From assembly GCA_040002845.1 (NCBI GenBank), contig JBDUDR010000069.1:1-13877 (forward strand): a DNA stretch of 13,877 nt, given 5' to 3'. The notes beneath the pieces are model-generated. The model was not told where the DNA came from. It did not search any database and was given only the letters and a program-made list of their open reading frames with translations. Made by a program: the position numbers and the translations under genes. The stretch comes from JBDUDR01 sp040002845. Lineage in GTDB: Bacteria > Actinomycetota > Actinomycetes > Propionibacteriales > Nocardioidaceae. Positions 5,389 to 13,641 of the stretch are shown piece after piece (position 1 is the stretch's first letter; each line of letters begins with the position of its first letter).

Positions 5389-7938
5389 GTGCCTCGCTGG
5401 ATGCGCATCCTCTCGTACGTCGCTGCTGCGATCGTGCTGGTCCTGCTGGCGACCGGTCTCTATGCGATCTGGACAGTCCATCGCTCGTTTCCACAGACCC
5501 GCGGCGACATCACCGTTCCTGGACTGCGCGGCGACGTGACCGTACTGCGGGACGACAAGGGCGTGCCACAGATCTATGCGGACAACGCAGAGGACCTGTT
5601 CTTCGCCCAGGGATATGTTCAGGCGCAGGACCGGTTCTTCGAGATGGACTTCCGCCGTCACGTCACGTCAGGACGCCTCAGCGAGTGGTTCGGCAACGAC
5701 ACTCTTGAGACCGACGAGTTCGTGCGTACGCTCGGCTGGAGGCGCGTCGCGGAGCGGGAGTTGGCCTTGCTGGACCCCGACACCCGGCGCTATCTCGACG
5801 CGTTCTCCAACGGTGTCAACGCCTACCTGGCCAACCACTCGGGCGCGCAGCTGTCCCTGGAGTATGCCGTGCTTGGTCTCGACGGAGTCGACACGACCCC
5901 CGAGCACTGGACGCCCGCGGACTCTGTGTCCTGGCTCAAGGCGATGGCCTGGGATCTTCGCGGCAACATGGAGGACGAGATCGACCGGGTGATGGCCAGC
6001 ACCAGCCTCAGCCTGCGCCAGGTCGCCCAGCTGTATCCCCCCTACCAGTACGAAACGCACCAGCCGATCGTCGACCAAGGTGCGGTCGTCGACGGAGTGT
6101 ATGAGCAGGATGCGACCGGAAACGCCACCCGGCTGCCGCGGCGTGCGATGTTCCCGCCGCAGGTGGTCGCCGAGTTGCGGTCACTCGACAAGGTCGTCCA
6201 TGACATGCCGCCGCTGATGGGCACCGGCGACGGCATCGGCTCGAACGCCTGGGCTGTCTCGGGCTCACGCACGAGCACCGGAATGCCGCTCCTCGCCAAC
6301 GACCCGCACCTGGCACCGACGATGCCAGGAATCTGGTACCAGATGGGTCTGCACTGCACGACCGTCTCCCCGGCCTGTCCGTTCGACCTCACCGGCTTCA
6401 CGTTCTCCGGCGTGCCCGGCGTGGTGATCGGCCACAACGACAAGATCGCCTGGGGTTTCACCAACCTCGGTCCTGACGTGAGTGATCTCTATCTGGAGAA
6501 GGTCTCCGGACACACGTATCTGTACGACGGACGGCACCTGCCGATGAAGACTCGCGAGGAGACGTTCCAGGTGGCTGGACATGACCCGGTGACGATCACC
6601 GTGCGGTCCACCCGTCACGGCCCGATCATCTCCGATGTGTCGGACGATCTCGCTGACGTTGGCGAGCAGGCGCCGGTGACCGGTCACGCGCCGCACCGGG
6701 GTTCGGGCTATGCGGTCTCGTTGCGCTGGACGGCTTTGCGGCCTGGCAAGACCGCCGATGCCATCTTCGAGCTGGACCGGGCCCGAAACTGGAACCAGTT
6801 CCACGCGGCGGCTGCCGACTTCGCCGTGCCGGCACAGAACCTGGTGTACGCAGACACCGCCGGCCACATCGGGTACCAGGCGCCCGGACGCATTCCGATC
6901 CGGCGCACCGGACACGGCGACTGGCCGGTCCCGGGATGGGACCCGGCGTACGACTGGGCGGGCTATGTCCCGTATGAGGCGCTGCCGAACGTCCTGAACC
7001 CGAAGGACGGGTACGTCGTTACGGCCAACCAGGCACCTGTCGACGGGTCGAAGTACCCCTATTACCTGGGCGACTCGTGGGACTACGGCTATCGCAGCCA
7101 GCGCATCATCGACATGATCAACGCGGACGACGACATCACGGTCGACGACATGGCGACGATGCAGCTCGACACCCACAACGCCAACGCCGCGACGCTGGTG
7201 CCGTACCTGCTCAAGATCGACGTGCCCACCCATTTCGCGCGACAAGGGCAACGGGTGCTGACCGGATGGGACTTCACCCAGCCGGCGGACTCGGTGGCGG
7301 CGGCGTACTTCAACGTTGTGTGGAAGAACCTGCTTGCCTTGACGTTCCATGACCAGATGCCGGAGTCGGTATGGCCGGACGGCGGCGACCGGTGGTTCGC
7401 GGTGGTGGCGGGACTGCTGAAGAACCCCGAATCACCGTGGTGGGACGACGTGAACACCGACGTTCGCGAGACCCGCGACGACATCCTGTCGGAGGCGATG
7501 GTCAATGCTCGTGACGAGCTGACCATGCTGCAGGCCAAGGATCCCAACATCTGGAACTGGGGGCGGCTGCACCGGCTGGAGCTGGAGAACCAGTCGCTAG
7601 GCACCTCGGGCATCGGTCCGATCGAGTGGCTGTTCAACCGCGGGCCGTACGACCTGGCCGGCGGGACCGCCGTGGTTGACGCGATCGGATGGGATGCCAG
7701 CGAGGGGTATGACGTCAACTATGTGCCGTCGATGCGGATGGTCGTGTCACTGGCGAACTTCGACGACTCCCGCTGGGTGAACCTGACAGGCGCCTCAGGG
7801 CACGCGTTCAGCAGCCACTACTCCGACCAGACCGGGCTGTGGGCGACTGGCCAGACCTGGCCGTGGGTCTTCAGTCGCGACGGGGTGGACTCCGCAACCG
7901 ACGACACCCTGACCCTGCATCCGCTGAACGCGGGCTAG
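5389..7938 (+). CDS. Penicillin acylase family protein (peptidase S45, Ntn hydrolase)
   Basis: An 849-aa precursor of the S45 Ntn-hydrolase family, whose members hydrolyse amide bonds in beta-lactams, acyl-homoserine lactones or lipopeptides. A hydrophobic segment (about residues 7-28) serves as export signal or membrane anchor. The light-chain part contains RDDKGVPQIYADNAEDLFFAQGY-like sequence and QAQDRFFEMDFRRH. Autocatalytic cleavage is expected at Gly284-Ser285 in GIGSNAWAVSG, giving a heavy chain of 565 residues that begins with the nucleophile Ser285. Further family motifs are LLANDPHL, PGVVIGHNDKIAWGFTN, YADTAGHIGYQ, and TANQAP with Asn547, the likely oxyanion asparagine. Both chain sizes fit the family and all key residues are present. 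The GTG start has no Shine-Dalgarno but a TAGAGT -10 six bases upstream. An ATG at codon 5 (5401) is the alternative start. The substrate is unknown; it is divergent from a LuxR-type regulator gene. Confidence 0.93.
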   Translation: MPRWMRILSYVAAAIVLVLLATGLYAIWTVHRSFPQTRGDITVPGLRGDVTVLRDDKGVPQIYADNAEDLFFAQGYVQAQDRFFEMDFRRHVTSGRLSEWFGNDTLETDEFVRTLGWRRVAERELALLDPDTRRYLDAFSNGVNAYLANHSGAQLSLEYAVLGLDGVDTTPEHWTPADSVSWLKAMAWDLRGNMEDEIDRVMASTSLSLRQVAQLYPPYQYETHQPIVDQGAVVDGVYEQDATGNATRLPRRAMFPPQVVAELRSLDKVVHDMPPLMGTGDGIGSNAWAVSGSRTSTGMPLLANDPHLAPTMPGIWYQMGLHCTTVSPACPFDLTGFTFSGVPGVVIGHNDKIAWGFTNLGPDVSDLYLEKVSGHTYLYDGRHLPMKTREETFQVAGHDPVTITVRSTRHGPIISDVSDDLADVGEQAPVTGHAPHRGSGYAVSLRWTALRPGKTADAIFELDRARNWNQFHAAAADFAVPAQNLVYADTAGHIGYQAPGRIPIRRTGHGDWPVPGWDPAYDWAGYVPYEALPNVLNPKDGYVVTANQAPVDGSKYPYYLGDSWDYGYRSQRIIDMINADDDITVDDMATMQLDTHNANAATLVPYLLKIDVPTHFARQGQRVLTGWDFTQPADSVAAAYFNVVWKNLLALTFHDQMPESVWPDGGDRWFAVVAGLLKNPESPWWDDVNTDVRETRDDILSEAMVNARDELTMLQAKDPNIWNWGRLHRLELENQSLGTSGIGPIEWLFNRGPYDLAGGTAVVDAIGWDASEGYDVNYVPSMRMVVSLANFDDSRWVNLTGASGHAFSSHYSDQTGLWATGQTWPWVFSRDGVDSATDDTLTLHPLNAG

Positions 7939-7950
7939 CCCCGGCCGGGG
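7939..7950 (+). terminator. GC palindrome directly after the acylase stop codon
   Basis: CCCCGGCCGGGG is a perfect 12-base palindrome that begins at the base after the TAG stop. There is no loop or T tract, so a terminator role is only a possibility. Confidence 0.2.
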
Positions 7951-8030
7951 TGCCGGCTACTCAATGGAAGACGTAGGGGTCTGGCGTCCGACATGACCCT
8001 CCAGGGGGCCGCAGGTGCGAGGATCACCCC

Positions 8031-10558
8031 ATGGGGAGGTACTACTTGTCGGGGCGCTGTCTGGACTGCGAGCTCCAGATCGGTGCCCTGACAGTCTGTC
8101 CGCGCTGCGGCCTTGACCAGACAAGCCCGGATGCGAATCGGCTGCGGTGGCTGCTGAGCGAGTCCGACCTCGCCCTGCAGGCGGCTCGTGGACAAGTCGC
8201 CGTGAGCCCCGACTCCGCAGTCACCGAGTCGTCACCGGCCGGTGCAGGGACAAGGGCCACCACACCACCGAGTGGACACGAGCCAGCTGGCCCGGCGCCG
8301 GCGCCCTACCCGGCGCTGCCACCGATGCCGGCCCGGCCGAAACGCGCATCAGGATGGCCGGCCTTGTCGACGCCGACCATCCTGCTCGGCCTCGGGGCCA
8401 TCTGCGTACTGGTGGCGGCAGTGGTGTTCGTGTCGGTCGCCTGGTCCGACCTGTCGCTTGCCGCGAAGGCAGCGATCCTGCTGACGATCACGGCAGGAAT
8501 AGCGACGATCGCTGCGTGGAGCCTACGGCGCGGACTGCGTGGCTCCGGAGAGTCCCTGACCCTGTTGACGGTCGTGCTGGTAGTGGTCGACTTCGTCGCC
8601 GCTGTCGAAGGCGGACTGCTCGGACTGGGTGGAGTCTCCGACACCGCGACCGCGTGGGTGTCGGCTGGAATCCTCGTGGCGGTTGGCCTCTCCTGGGCAT
8701 TTGCTGCGGTCCGGACCCGAACCCGTCAGCTCACGGGTGTTCAACTGCTCGCCTCGCTCGGCACGGTCTGGCTCGTGCTCCTCGTGTTCCACGAGCAGTG
8801 GGCGCGTGAGGAGTATGTCGGCTTCGCCCTGGTGGTCGTGCTGCTGGCGGCAGCCTTCCTTGCGGCTCGCATCGCGTTGTGGACCTTCGCGGTGTGGGTG
8901 ACGGTGCTGGCCGTCTGCACTCTGGCCTTCGCGTACTCCGAATCGCTCCGGCGCGTTCTCATCGAAGACGACCTGACCGGCCTGTGGAGCTCCGGACGCG
9001 CGGTGGGATGGGCGATCTGCCTCGCCGTCGCGGCGTGCGCTGCGGCGCAAACGAGACTGTCGATGAGGTGGCGGCGGCTGGCTGCTGCGGTCGCTGTCGT
9101 CGGGGCGACTCTGCTCGTCCTCCGTCCGTTGGAAGGGTCGAGCGTCAACGCCGTGTTGGCGTGCCTCGCTGCAACCTGCGCCCTTCTTGCTGCCTTGACC
9201 CGGGTGTTCCGGACGCCGTGGCGGTTCGGCGCCGTCGCTGCTGCCCTGCCGACCGGCTTCCTGGCAGCGCTGCTGTTGGGCCTCTCCGTGCTCGACGCGC
9301 TCGGCACCGTGCTGGTGCCTGCATTCGATCCGTGGGCGATGGCTCCCAGCGACCATCCCGACGCCGACGTTGAAGGCTTCTTTGAGCTTGGTTCGGCTTG
9401 GCTCGTGGGGGTCGCGGCCGTCGTGGTCATGGCCGCGGTCTGCACGGTGCTGGCACGACGACTCCCGCGCTTCATCCCCACTTTTGCGATGGTGACGGCC
9501 GCCGCCGGTGTCGTGGCACTGCGCTACTCGATGCCGTTGTGGGCGGTCGTGGTCGTCATGGGCGCGCTCGCGCTGGTGACCGGGGTTGTGGCTGTGCTGC
9601 TGCGCTCGGAGTTGTTGGGCTTGGCGAGTGCTGCATACGCGTGCCTTGCCCTGGTCGCGTCGCTGGGCTCTGAGGTCACGACCGCAGTCACCGCCGGTTG
9701 CCTGGCTCTTGTCCTCGCGGGTTTGGCGTGGTTGGTCGCTGACATGCTGCCGTCGGCTGCGGCGGCCTTCGGGTCGGTGCTGCTGGTGGGCCTGGCGACC
9801 GCGGCTGGCCTCGAGCGGGTCGACCGCACCGAGGGCGTGACGGCATATGCGCTGGTCGGCCTCGGCGCGGTCGTGGTCCTCGCGGCCCAGCTTCGAGTCG
9901 GTGGTAGAGCACATCGTGCGCGACCCGGCCTCGAGCTGGGAGCGATCGCGGTCGGTTGCGTAGGGCTATTGCTGGCCGAACGTTTCAGCGTGGCAGTTCA
10001 GCTCCCGATCTGCCTCACGATCGCAGGTGCCAGCTTGGTGGCCGCGTCGTTGGTCAGCTGGGATCGGCGCCCGGCATCCATCGCAGGTGGGCTGCTGCTC
10101 GCGACGGCCAGCTGGGTTCGACTTGCCGTCGAGGGGGTGAGCGCGGTCGAGGCCTACACGTTGCCCACCGCGCTCGTGCTGCTGATACTCGGAGTCGTCC
10201 GGATGCGGAGAACGCCTGGAGCGTCGAGCATCACGAGCCTCGCGCCGGGACTGTCGCTGGCGTTACTGCCGAGCCTGTGGGCCGCCCTGCCCGAGCCGAC
10301 GTCCTTGCGAGCGCTGCTTCTCGGCATCGCGTCGCTGCTCGTGCTGCTGGCTGGCGCCGCCATGCGATGGATCGCCCCCCTGCTGATGGGCGCGGGCGTC
10401 ATCCTCGTGCTCGCCGTTATCAACCGTATGCAGCGGCCGTGCCACGTTGGGTGCTCTTCGCGATGCTCGGCGCGGCCCTGCTCTTCCTCGGGATCACCTG
10501 GGAGAGGCGACTGCGCAACGCCCGCACCCTCATCGCCGCCGTCGAACGCCTCGCCTGA
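8031..10558 (+). CDS. Zinc-ribbon multi-pass membrane protein, frameshifted near the C-terminus
   Basis: A very large membrane protein of about 842 residues once a frameshift is repaired. It opens with a zinc ribbon (C10xxC13 and C23xxC26, the latter CPRC), then LRWLLSESDLAL, a Pro/Ala/Gly linker (about 60-105), and from about residue 110 to near the end a run of roughly twenty or more hydrophobic Ala/Val/Leu segments. It resembles the actinobacterial membrane proteins labelled SCO7613-like; no activity is known for them. GAGGA (8019-8023) lies seven bases before the ATG. Up to Asn798 (codon 10422-10424) the frame reads VLAVIN. The protein-like continuation PYAAAVPRWVLFAMLGAALL and WERRLRNARTLIAAVERLA lies one frame over and ends at TGA 10556-10558; one missing C near 10424-10425 explains this. 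As written, the original frame instead runs on to 10781 with 118 Ser/Arg/Pro-rich residues. This is either a sequencing error or a real truncation. Confidence 0.75.
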
Positions 10559-10562
10559 GCAG

Positions 10563-10589
10563 CGCAGTTCTCGATTTGCCCGGACTGCG
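10563..10589 (+). terminator. Hairpin after the membrane-protein gene
   Basis: CGCAGTTC (10563-10570) pairs with GGACTGCG (10582-10589) over eight base pairs including one G-T wobble, with an 11-base loop. It starts five bases after the TGA of the repaired frame. There is no T tract. Its position supports 10558 as the natural gene end. Confidence 0.35.
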
Positions 10590-10709
10590 GTGAGGTCGAG
10601 CCAGTTCTCCCACCCGAAGCGCGAACTGCCGCGGACCCGGGCTGGACCGCCCAGCGATCCGTGTGAGGACCGCTTGTGCCCAGCCGTCGGTTGTCTACTC
10701 GCGCGTCGG

Positions 10710-11250
10710 CTAGGTTCCCGTCCCGCGGAGGATCGAGGTCCGGTCGTCTCCGGAGGTGGACTGGCACCCGACGGCCCATAAACCGCCAGTAGAGCTCGCC
10801 GTGACACCCCAAGCTGTGGCGGACACGCTCAGCGGCGGGGCTCACAACCTGCGTCGTCAGTGTCCCGGCGCCAGAGTCCGCGGTCCAGTGGACCAGCAGC
10901 GGCTGATGGAGGCCGCTCGAGGTCGAGTAGTAGTAGTAATAGCCAACCGCCCAGACACTGCTCGACGACAAGGCCGCCGTCACCGATTGGAGTTGACCTT
11001 GCGATTCGGCTTCACCCGCCGGAGTGGCCAGCGACGACCACGCCCCTGCGTGTTCACGAAGAATCAGGTGCTGGCCGACAGCCGGCAGCGTGTAGCGCGT
11101 CGTCCATGAGCCGTTCTTCCATTGCGAGACGGTCGCCTGAGCGCCTGAGTATCCGGCAACGCACACCTCCGTCGGCGAGACCACGTCGATGCCGCGGAGC
11201 GCGACCGAGGCGGGCGCGCCCATCTTGACCGCATCCGGCTCTCCACGTGA
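10710..11250 (-). pseudogene. Broken beta-propeller-like protein gene
   Basis: The minus strand carries three related ~45-60-residue units in at least two frames: LRGIDVVSPTEVCVAGYSG...QWKNGSW, LQSVTAALSSSSVWAVGYYY...LLVHW, and AWGVTASSTGGLWAVGCQS...TSILRGTGT. The pattern (x)GVxA-SxxxxWAVGxx...W is that of secreted proteins with beta-propeller or repeat blades. Reading down, the first two units are in one frame to about 10825, where the third unit continues in another frame and ends at TAG 10712-10710. Upstream, the first frame is closed by a TGA just before 11250, while a neighbouring frame reads GVITWRA, suggesting a second indel. No signal peptide or start with a ribosome binding site is left. 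The gene points away from, and stops next to, the IS110 remnant, which may have truncated it. It could also be an intact gene in a sequence with indel errors. Confidence 0.55.
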
Positions 11251-11334
11251 TCACGCCGCTGGGGCGGGGCTGGTCCGGAGTGTCTGAGTCCTCGTCCATG
11301 GTGTTGGGATCTGGTTCCGCGGTAGCGACACCGG

Positions 11335-11702
11335 GTGACCGTCGTGATGGGCATGCTCGTCGACCGACGCGACGAGCTCGGCCGCGCACGGACCCCGACC
11401 CTCAACCGGCTCCATCGCGTTTTGTTGGAGCTTTTCCCAGGCGGGGCAAAGCAGTTCCTGTCCTCCCATCAGGCCGCCGTTGATCGCGACCATCAAACCC
11501 CGCGACATCGTCGGCAAGACCCGGCGCCGCATCGCGGTCGAGCTGATCGTCGAGCTCGAGGCCATCGACAAGAAGAGCAAGACCGCGAAGAAGAAAGACC
11601 TCAAAGAACTGGTGGGGCCCCCGCGGCTCGCCCCTGATGGACCTGCATGGCATCGGCCCCTCTGGCGCCGCCCTCCACTTGTGCATCGAGGTTTCGGCAT
11701 AG
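11335..11702 (+). pseudogene. IS110-family transposase remnant
   Basis: Three adjoining plus-strand pieces in three frames together match the middle of an IS110-family transposase. Piece 1 (11335 to about 11478) reads MGMLVDRRDELGRARTPTLN then RLHRVLLELFPGGAK. Piece 2 (11480 to about 11615) reads LIATIKPRDIVGKTRRRIAV then ELIVELEAIDKK. Piece 3 (about 11619-11702) reads LMDLHGIGPSGAALHLCIEV and stops at TAG; LHGIGPSGA is the helix-hairpin-helix-like start of the Transposase_20 domain. The N-terminal DEDD catalytic part and most of the C-terminal domain are missing, so it is inactive. I see no element ends; IS110 elements typically lack inverted repeats and target duplications, so the borders cannot be set. 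The family call is strong; whether the shifts are real decay or sequence errors is open. Confidence 0.8.
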
Positions 11703-11774
11703 AGCGGACGTTCCCCCGTTGGTCGTACGGTGCTCCATCTACCAGGCAATACCCCCCGGTGGCAAGTGAGGCTT

Positions 11775-12419
11775 CTAGTTGCCGATCAGTTGCTTGAACG
11801 CGGGTTCGTCGCGGATCGGATCCAGGTCGGAGTCGGCCTTCGCGGAATGGCGAAACTCCTCCGACATCTCGACGGCGTGCCGGAGGTGATCGAGCGCGTC
11901 ACTTGTCCGGCCGGAGAGGCTCTCGCAGCAGGCGAGGTTGAAGGACAACATGGGGTACTGCGGAGTGGTTGCGACCAGGGCGCCAAGACGGTCGGCGACC
12001 TCGACGTACTCGCCCGCCGCATAGAGGGGGGCAAGCGGAGCCCAGAGTTCCCAGCCACGGGGCTCGTACGCCTCTCCCGGCGTGCCTTCCAGCGCAATGA
12101 TGGTCGTCCCTTCCTCCTTGGCGGTGGCCATCCGCTTCGTGCGGGGAGGGGCGAAAACGAGAGTTCCGGCCGGCGCGTCGACCCGGTCACCGTCAAGCTC
12201 GAACAACGCGTGGCCGCGCAGCACGAGAAAGAGCTCCTGGTCCGCGGTGGGGTCGCCCTCGTCGTGCTCGTTGATGACGAGGTCTCCCGCTGCACGGGCA
12301 GTCCAAGCAGTCACTCCGAACGCCGTGATGCCCAGGTGGTGTCGGATCGGCCGATAGTGACAGCCTGCGTCGGCAAATTCCTCGATCTCGTCCAGATGCG
12401 CAACCGCGTAAGCAGCCAT
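11775..12419 (-). CDS. Cupin-TPR protein
   Basis: A 214-aa, probably cytosolic protein with an N-terminal cupin barrel (about residues 30-115: INEHDEGDPTADQELFLVL, RGHALFELDGDRVDAPAGTL, VFAPP) and a C-terminal helical part with a single TPR-like unit (YPMLSFNLACCESLSGRTSD, ALDHLRHAVEM) ending in DEPAFKQLIGN. Cupins of this kind may bind a metal through His/Glu residues such as those in NEHDE and QELF; no substrate can be inferred. I choose the ATG at 12419 because GGGAAGGG (12434-12427) lies seven bases upstream; the frame is open for another 14 codons. A palindrome of TetR-operator type lies 75-85 bases upstream of the start and may control it. The gene is intact, in contrast to the broken genes just downstream. 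Confidence 0.85.
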   Translation of the reverse strand: MAAYAVAHLDEIEEFADAGCHYRPIRHHLGITAFGVTAWTARAAGDLVINEHDEGDPTADQELFLVLRGHALFELDGDRVDAPAGTLVFAPPRTKRMATAKEEGTTIIALEGTPGEAYEPRGWELWAPLAPLYAAGEYVEVADRLGALVATTPQYPMLSFNLACCESLSGRTSDALDHLRHAVEMSEEFRHSAKADSDLDPIRDEPAFKQLIGN

Positions 12420-12493
12420 GGGCCCGCCCTTCCCGTTCGCTGCGGCCCGGCGAGCCAACACTCGCCAGGCCTTCCGCTCGGTCGAGGTGTCTA

Positions 12494-12504
12494 GTCTGAC
12501 AGAC
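12494..12504. promoter_or_regulatory. TetR-type operator-like palindrome
   Basis: GTCTG-A-CAGAC is a perfect inverted repeat in a CTA...AGAC setting. A plus-strand TAGTCT (12492-12497) overlaps it and fits TANNNT, so a bound repressor would block a rightward promoter. It also lies upstream of the leftward cupin gene. Short odd-spaced palindromes like this are typical of TetR-family operators. Confidence 0.35.
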
Positions 12505-12680
12505 AGACGGGGGACGACTCACTCGGCTGGGCCAGTGTTCGCGATGATCGGCCATGCCGAGAGTTCGGAGGAAGTCGTGTCATTACCTGTCCGGGCCGGC
12601 GGCTGAGAATCCCCGGGCGAAAGGATCGAACCAAAGCACCGCTCATCGGCGAGCGAGCGTTGGCGGCAGCTGTCGGTCGC

Positions 12681-12696
12681 GCGCCCTGGTGGGCGC
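12681..12696 (-). terminator. GC hairpin downstream of the recombinase gene
   Basis: GCGCCC-TGGT-GGGCGC is a perfect six-pair stem with a four-base loop, 26 bases beyond the recombinase stop codon. There is no T tract, which is common for actinobacterial hairpins of this type. Confidence 0.4.
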
Positions 12697-12706
12697 AGTC
12701 GACGCT

Positions 12707-12717
12707 GATGCGGCCAG
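12707..12717. repeat. Left arm of inverted repeat around the recombinase gene
   Basis: GATGCGGCCAG, five bases beyond the recombinase stop codon, is the reverse complement of the right arm at 13642-13653 except for one inserted base. Weaker similarity continues outward for about ten bases. Confidence 0.3.
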
Positions 12718-12722
12718 ATCGT

Positions 12723-13574
12723 TCAGACGCCGGCGACGTACGCGGTGAGGAAGTGGACGCCGTGTCGGTCGAGATTGCCGCGGGCGCGGTCGTAGTGCTC
12801 GGTGGTGCGGGGGTCGGCGTGGCGGGCAAGGATCTGGGCATCGCGAAGTGGGACGCCCGCATCGAGGGCATTGGTGATCGCCGCGTGACGCAGCGAGTGC
12901 GGGCTGATGTGCCGTGGGATGCCAGCGGCCTTCGCGATCCGCGCGACCATGCTGTAGGCGTCAAGTCGATCGATCGGTTTGCCCGATATCGGGCGCAGCA
13001 CCAGCGGCCCAGTGGCGGGCTTGTTGCCCTTGCCGACCAGGTGGAGCACCCGGTGTCCGCGCAGGGTGTCGGCGTAGTCCTCGATCCGTACAGCCGCCTC
13101 GGAGGCTCGCGGGGCGTTGATCCCGAGCAGGTAGGACAGAGCACCGTGGTGAACGCTGAGGGTCTGGGCGATCTGGAGGAACCGGATCAGCGCAAGCCGA
13201 TCAAGGCCCTGGGTGCGGGACTCGTCGCGATGGATCTTGAGCAGTCGCGCGTAGACCGCCGGGTCGGATGCGATGAGCCCGTCGATGTGGGCGAATCGGA
13301 AGAACCCGCGCACGGCGTGCATCATCGTGGTGATCGAGGAGTCCCTCAGCCCGGAGTCGCCGAGCTGGCGGATGTAGAGCTCGACATGGGCTCGCTGGAT
13401 CCCAACCAGCGGGTCCAGCCCGTTGGACTCACACCAGGCAAACCAGCGCCGCAGCTGGTAGGCGTAAAGGCCGTGGGTATGGCCGGAGTAGCGGGCCAGG
13501 TAAGACACCGCCGCCAGCTGGGCGGTGGACATCGTGGTCGGTTGGAAGGGCATAAGGGTGGTCGGACCGGACAT
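12723..13574 (-). CDS. Tyrosine recombinase / phage-type integrase
   Basis: A complete 283-aa tyrosine recombinase. The N-terminal core-binding (SAM-like) domain covers about residues 15-110 (YAYQLRRWFAWC, VRGFFRFAHIDGLI). The catalytic domain follows with Arg156 (NAPRASEA), Lys182 or Lys185 (VGKGNKPA), His226 and Arg229 (SPHSLRHA), His252 (LARHADPRTTEHY) and the nucleophile Tyr261. All six catalytic positions are present, so it should cut and rejoin DNA. The ATG start has GAGG (13585-13582) seven bases upstream. It stands alone: no excisionase, relaxase or phage gene is next to it, and no tRNA is visible. It may be the integrase of a mostly lost element, a resolvase-like enzyme, or one unit of a recombinase transposon beyond the window. 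A short inverted repeat brackets the gene. Confidence 0.93.
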   Translation of the reverse strand: MSGPTTLMPFQPTTMSTAQLAAVSYLARYSGHTHGLYAYQLRRWFAWCESNGLDPLVGIQRAHVELYIRQLGDSGLRDSSITTMMHAVRGFFRFAHIDGLIASDPAVYARLLKIHRDESRTQGLDRLALIRFLQIAQTLSVHHGALSYLLGINAPRASEAAVRIEDYADTLRGHRVLHLVGKGNKPATGPLVLRPISGKPIDRLDAYSMVARIAKAAGIPRHISPHSLRHAAITNALDAGVPLRDAQILARHADPRTTEHYDRARGNLDRHGVHFLTAYVAGV

Positions 13575-13641
13575 GGAGTCACCTCACGCGGCGACCTGAT
13601 GGTGGGCTCAGACCCCGCTCGCCGCCAACGCGGCCAGGCAG

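Larger units (their letters stand above)
12420..12722. other. Intergenic region between cupin gene and recombinase gene
   Basis: About 300 bases without a full-length gene. It contains the cupin ribosome binding site, the GTCTG-A-CAGAC palindrome, an ATG at 12554 followed by a short possible TetR gene stub (MPRV, then SEEVVSLPVRAGG in the next frame up to TGA 12604-12606), one arm of an inverted repeat, and a GC hairpin next to the recombinase stop codon. The other open frames here look random. Confidence 0.45.

Noticed and set aside
6265..7350. 361-codon minus-strand frame inside the acylase gene
   Set aside because: It is antisense to a gene with clear catalytic motifs; its Val/Arg-rich sequence is typical of a GC-rich shadow frame.
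8523..9914. 463-codon minus-strand frame inside the membrane-protein gene
   Set aside because: Arg/Gln/His/Asp-rich composition is the antisense image of Ala/Val/Leu-rich membrane segments; there is no start signal or motif.
10426..10781. C-terminal 118 residues of the unshifted membrane-protein frame as a real domain
   Set aside because: Ser/Arg/Pro-rich sequence with no hydrophobic pattern, whereas the neighbouring frame continues the membrane protein naturally.
11335..11702. Programmed frameshifting in the transposase
   Set aside because: IS110 transposases are made from a single frame, and both ends of the gene are missing here, so decay or sequence error is the simpler view.
11730..12494. 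254-codon plus-strand frame across the cupin gene
   Set aside because: It is antisense to an intact cupin-TPR gene and has no recognisable domain.
12623..12632. GGATCGAACC, resembling the T-loop of a minus-strand tRNA (possible att site for the recombinase)
   Set aside because: The flanking bases do not form the five-pair T stem, and no acceptor or anticodon arm can be folded around it.
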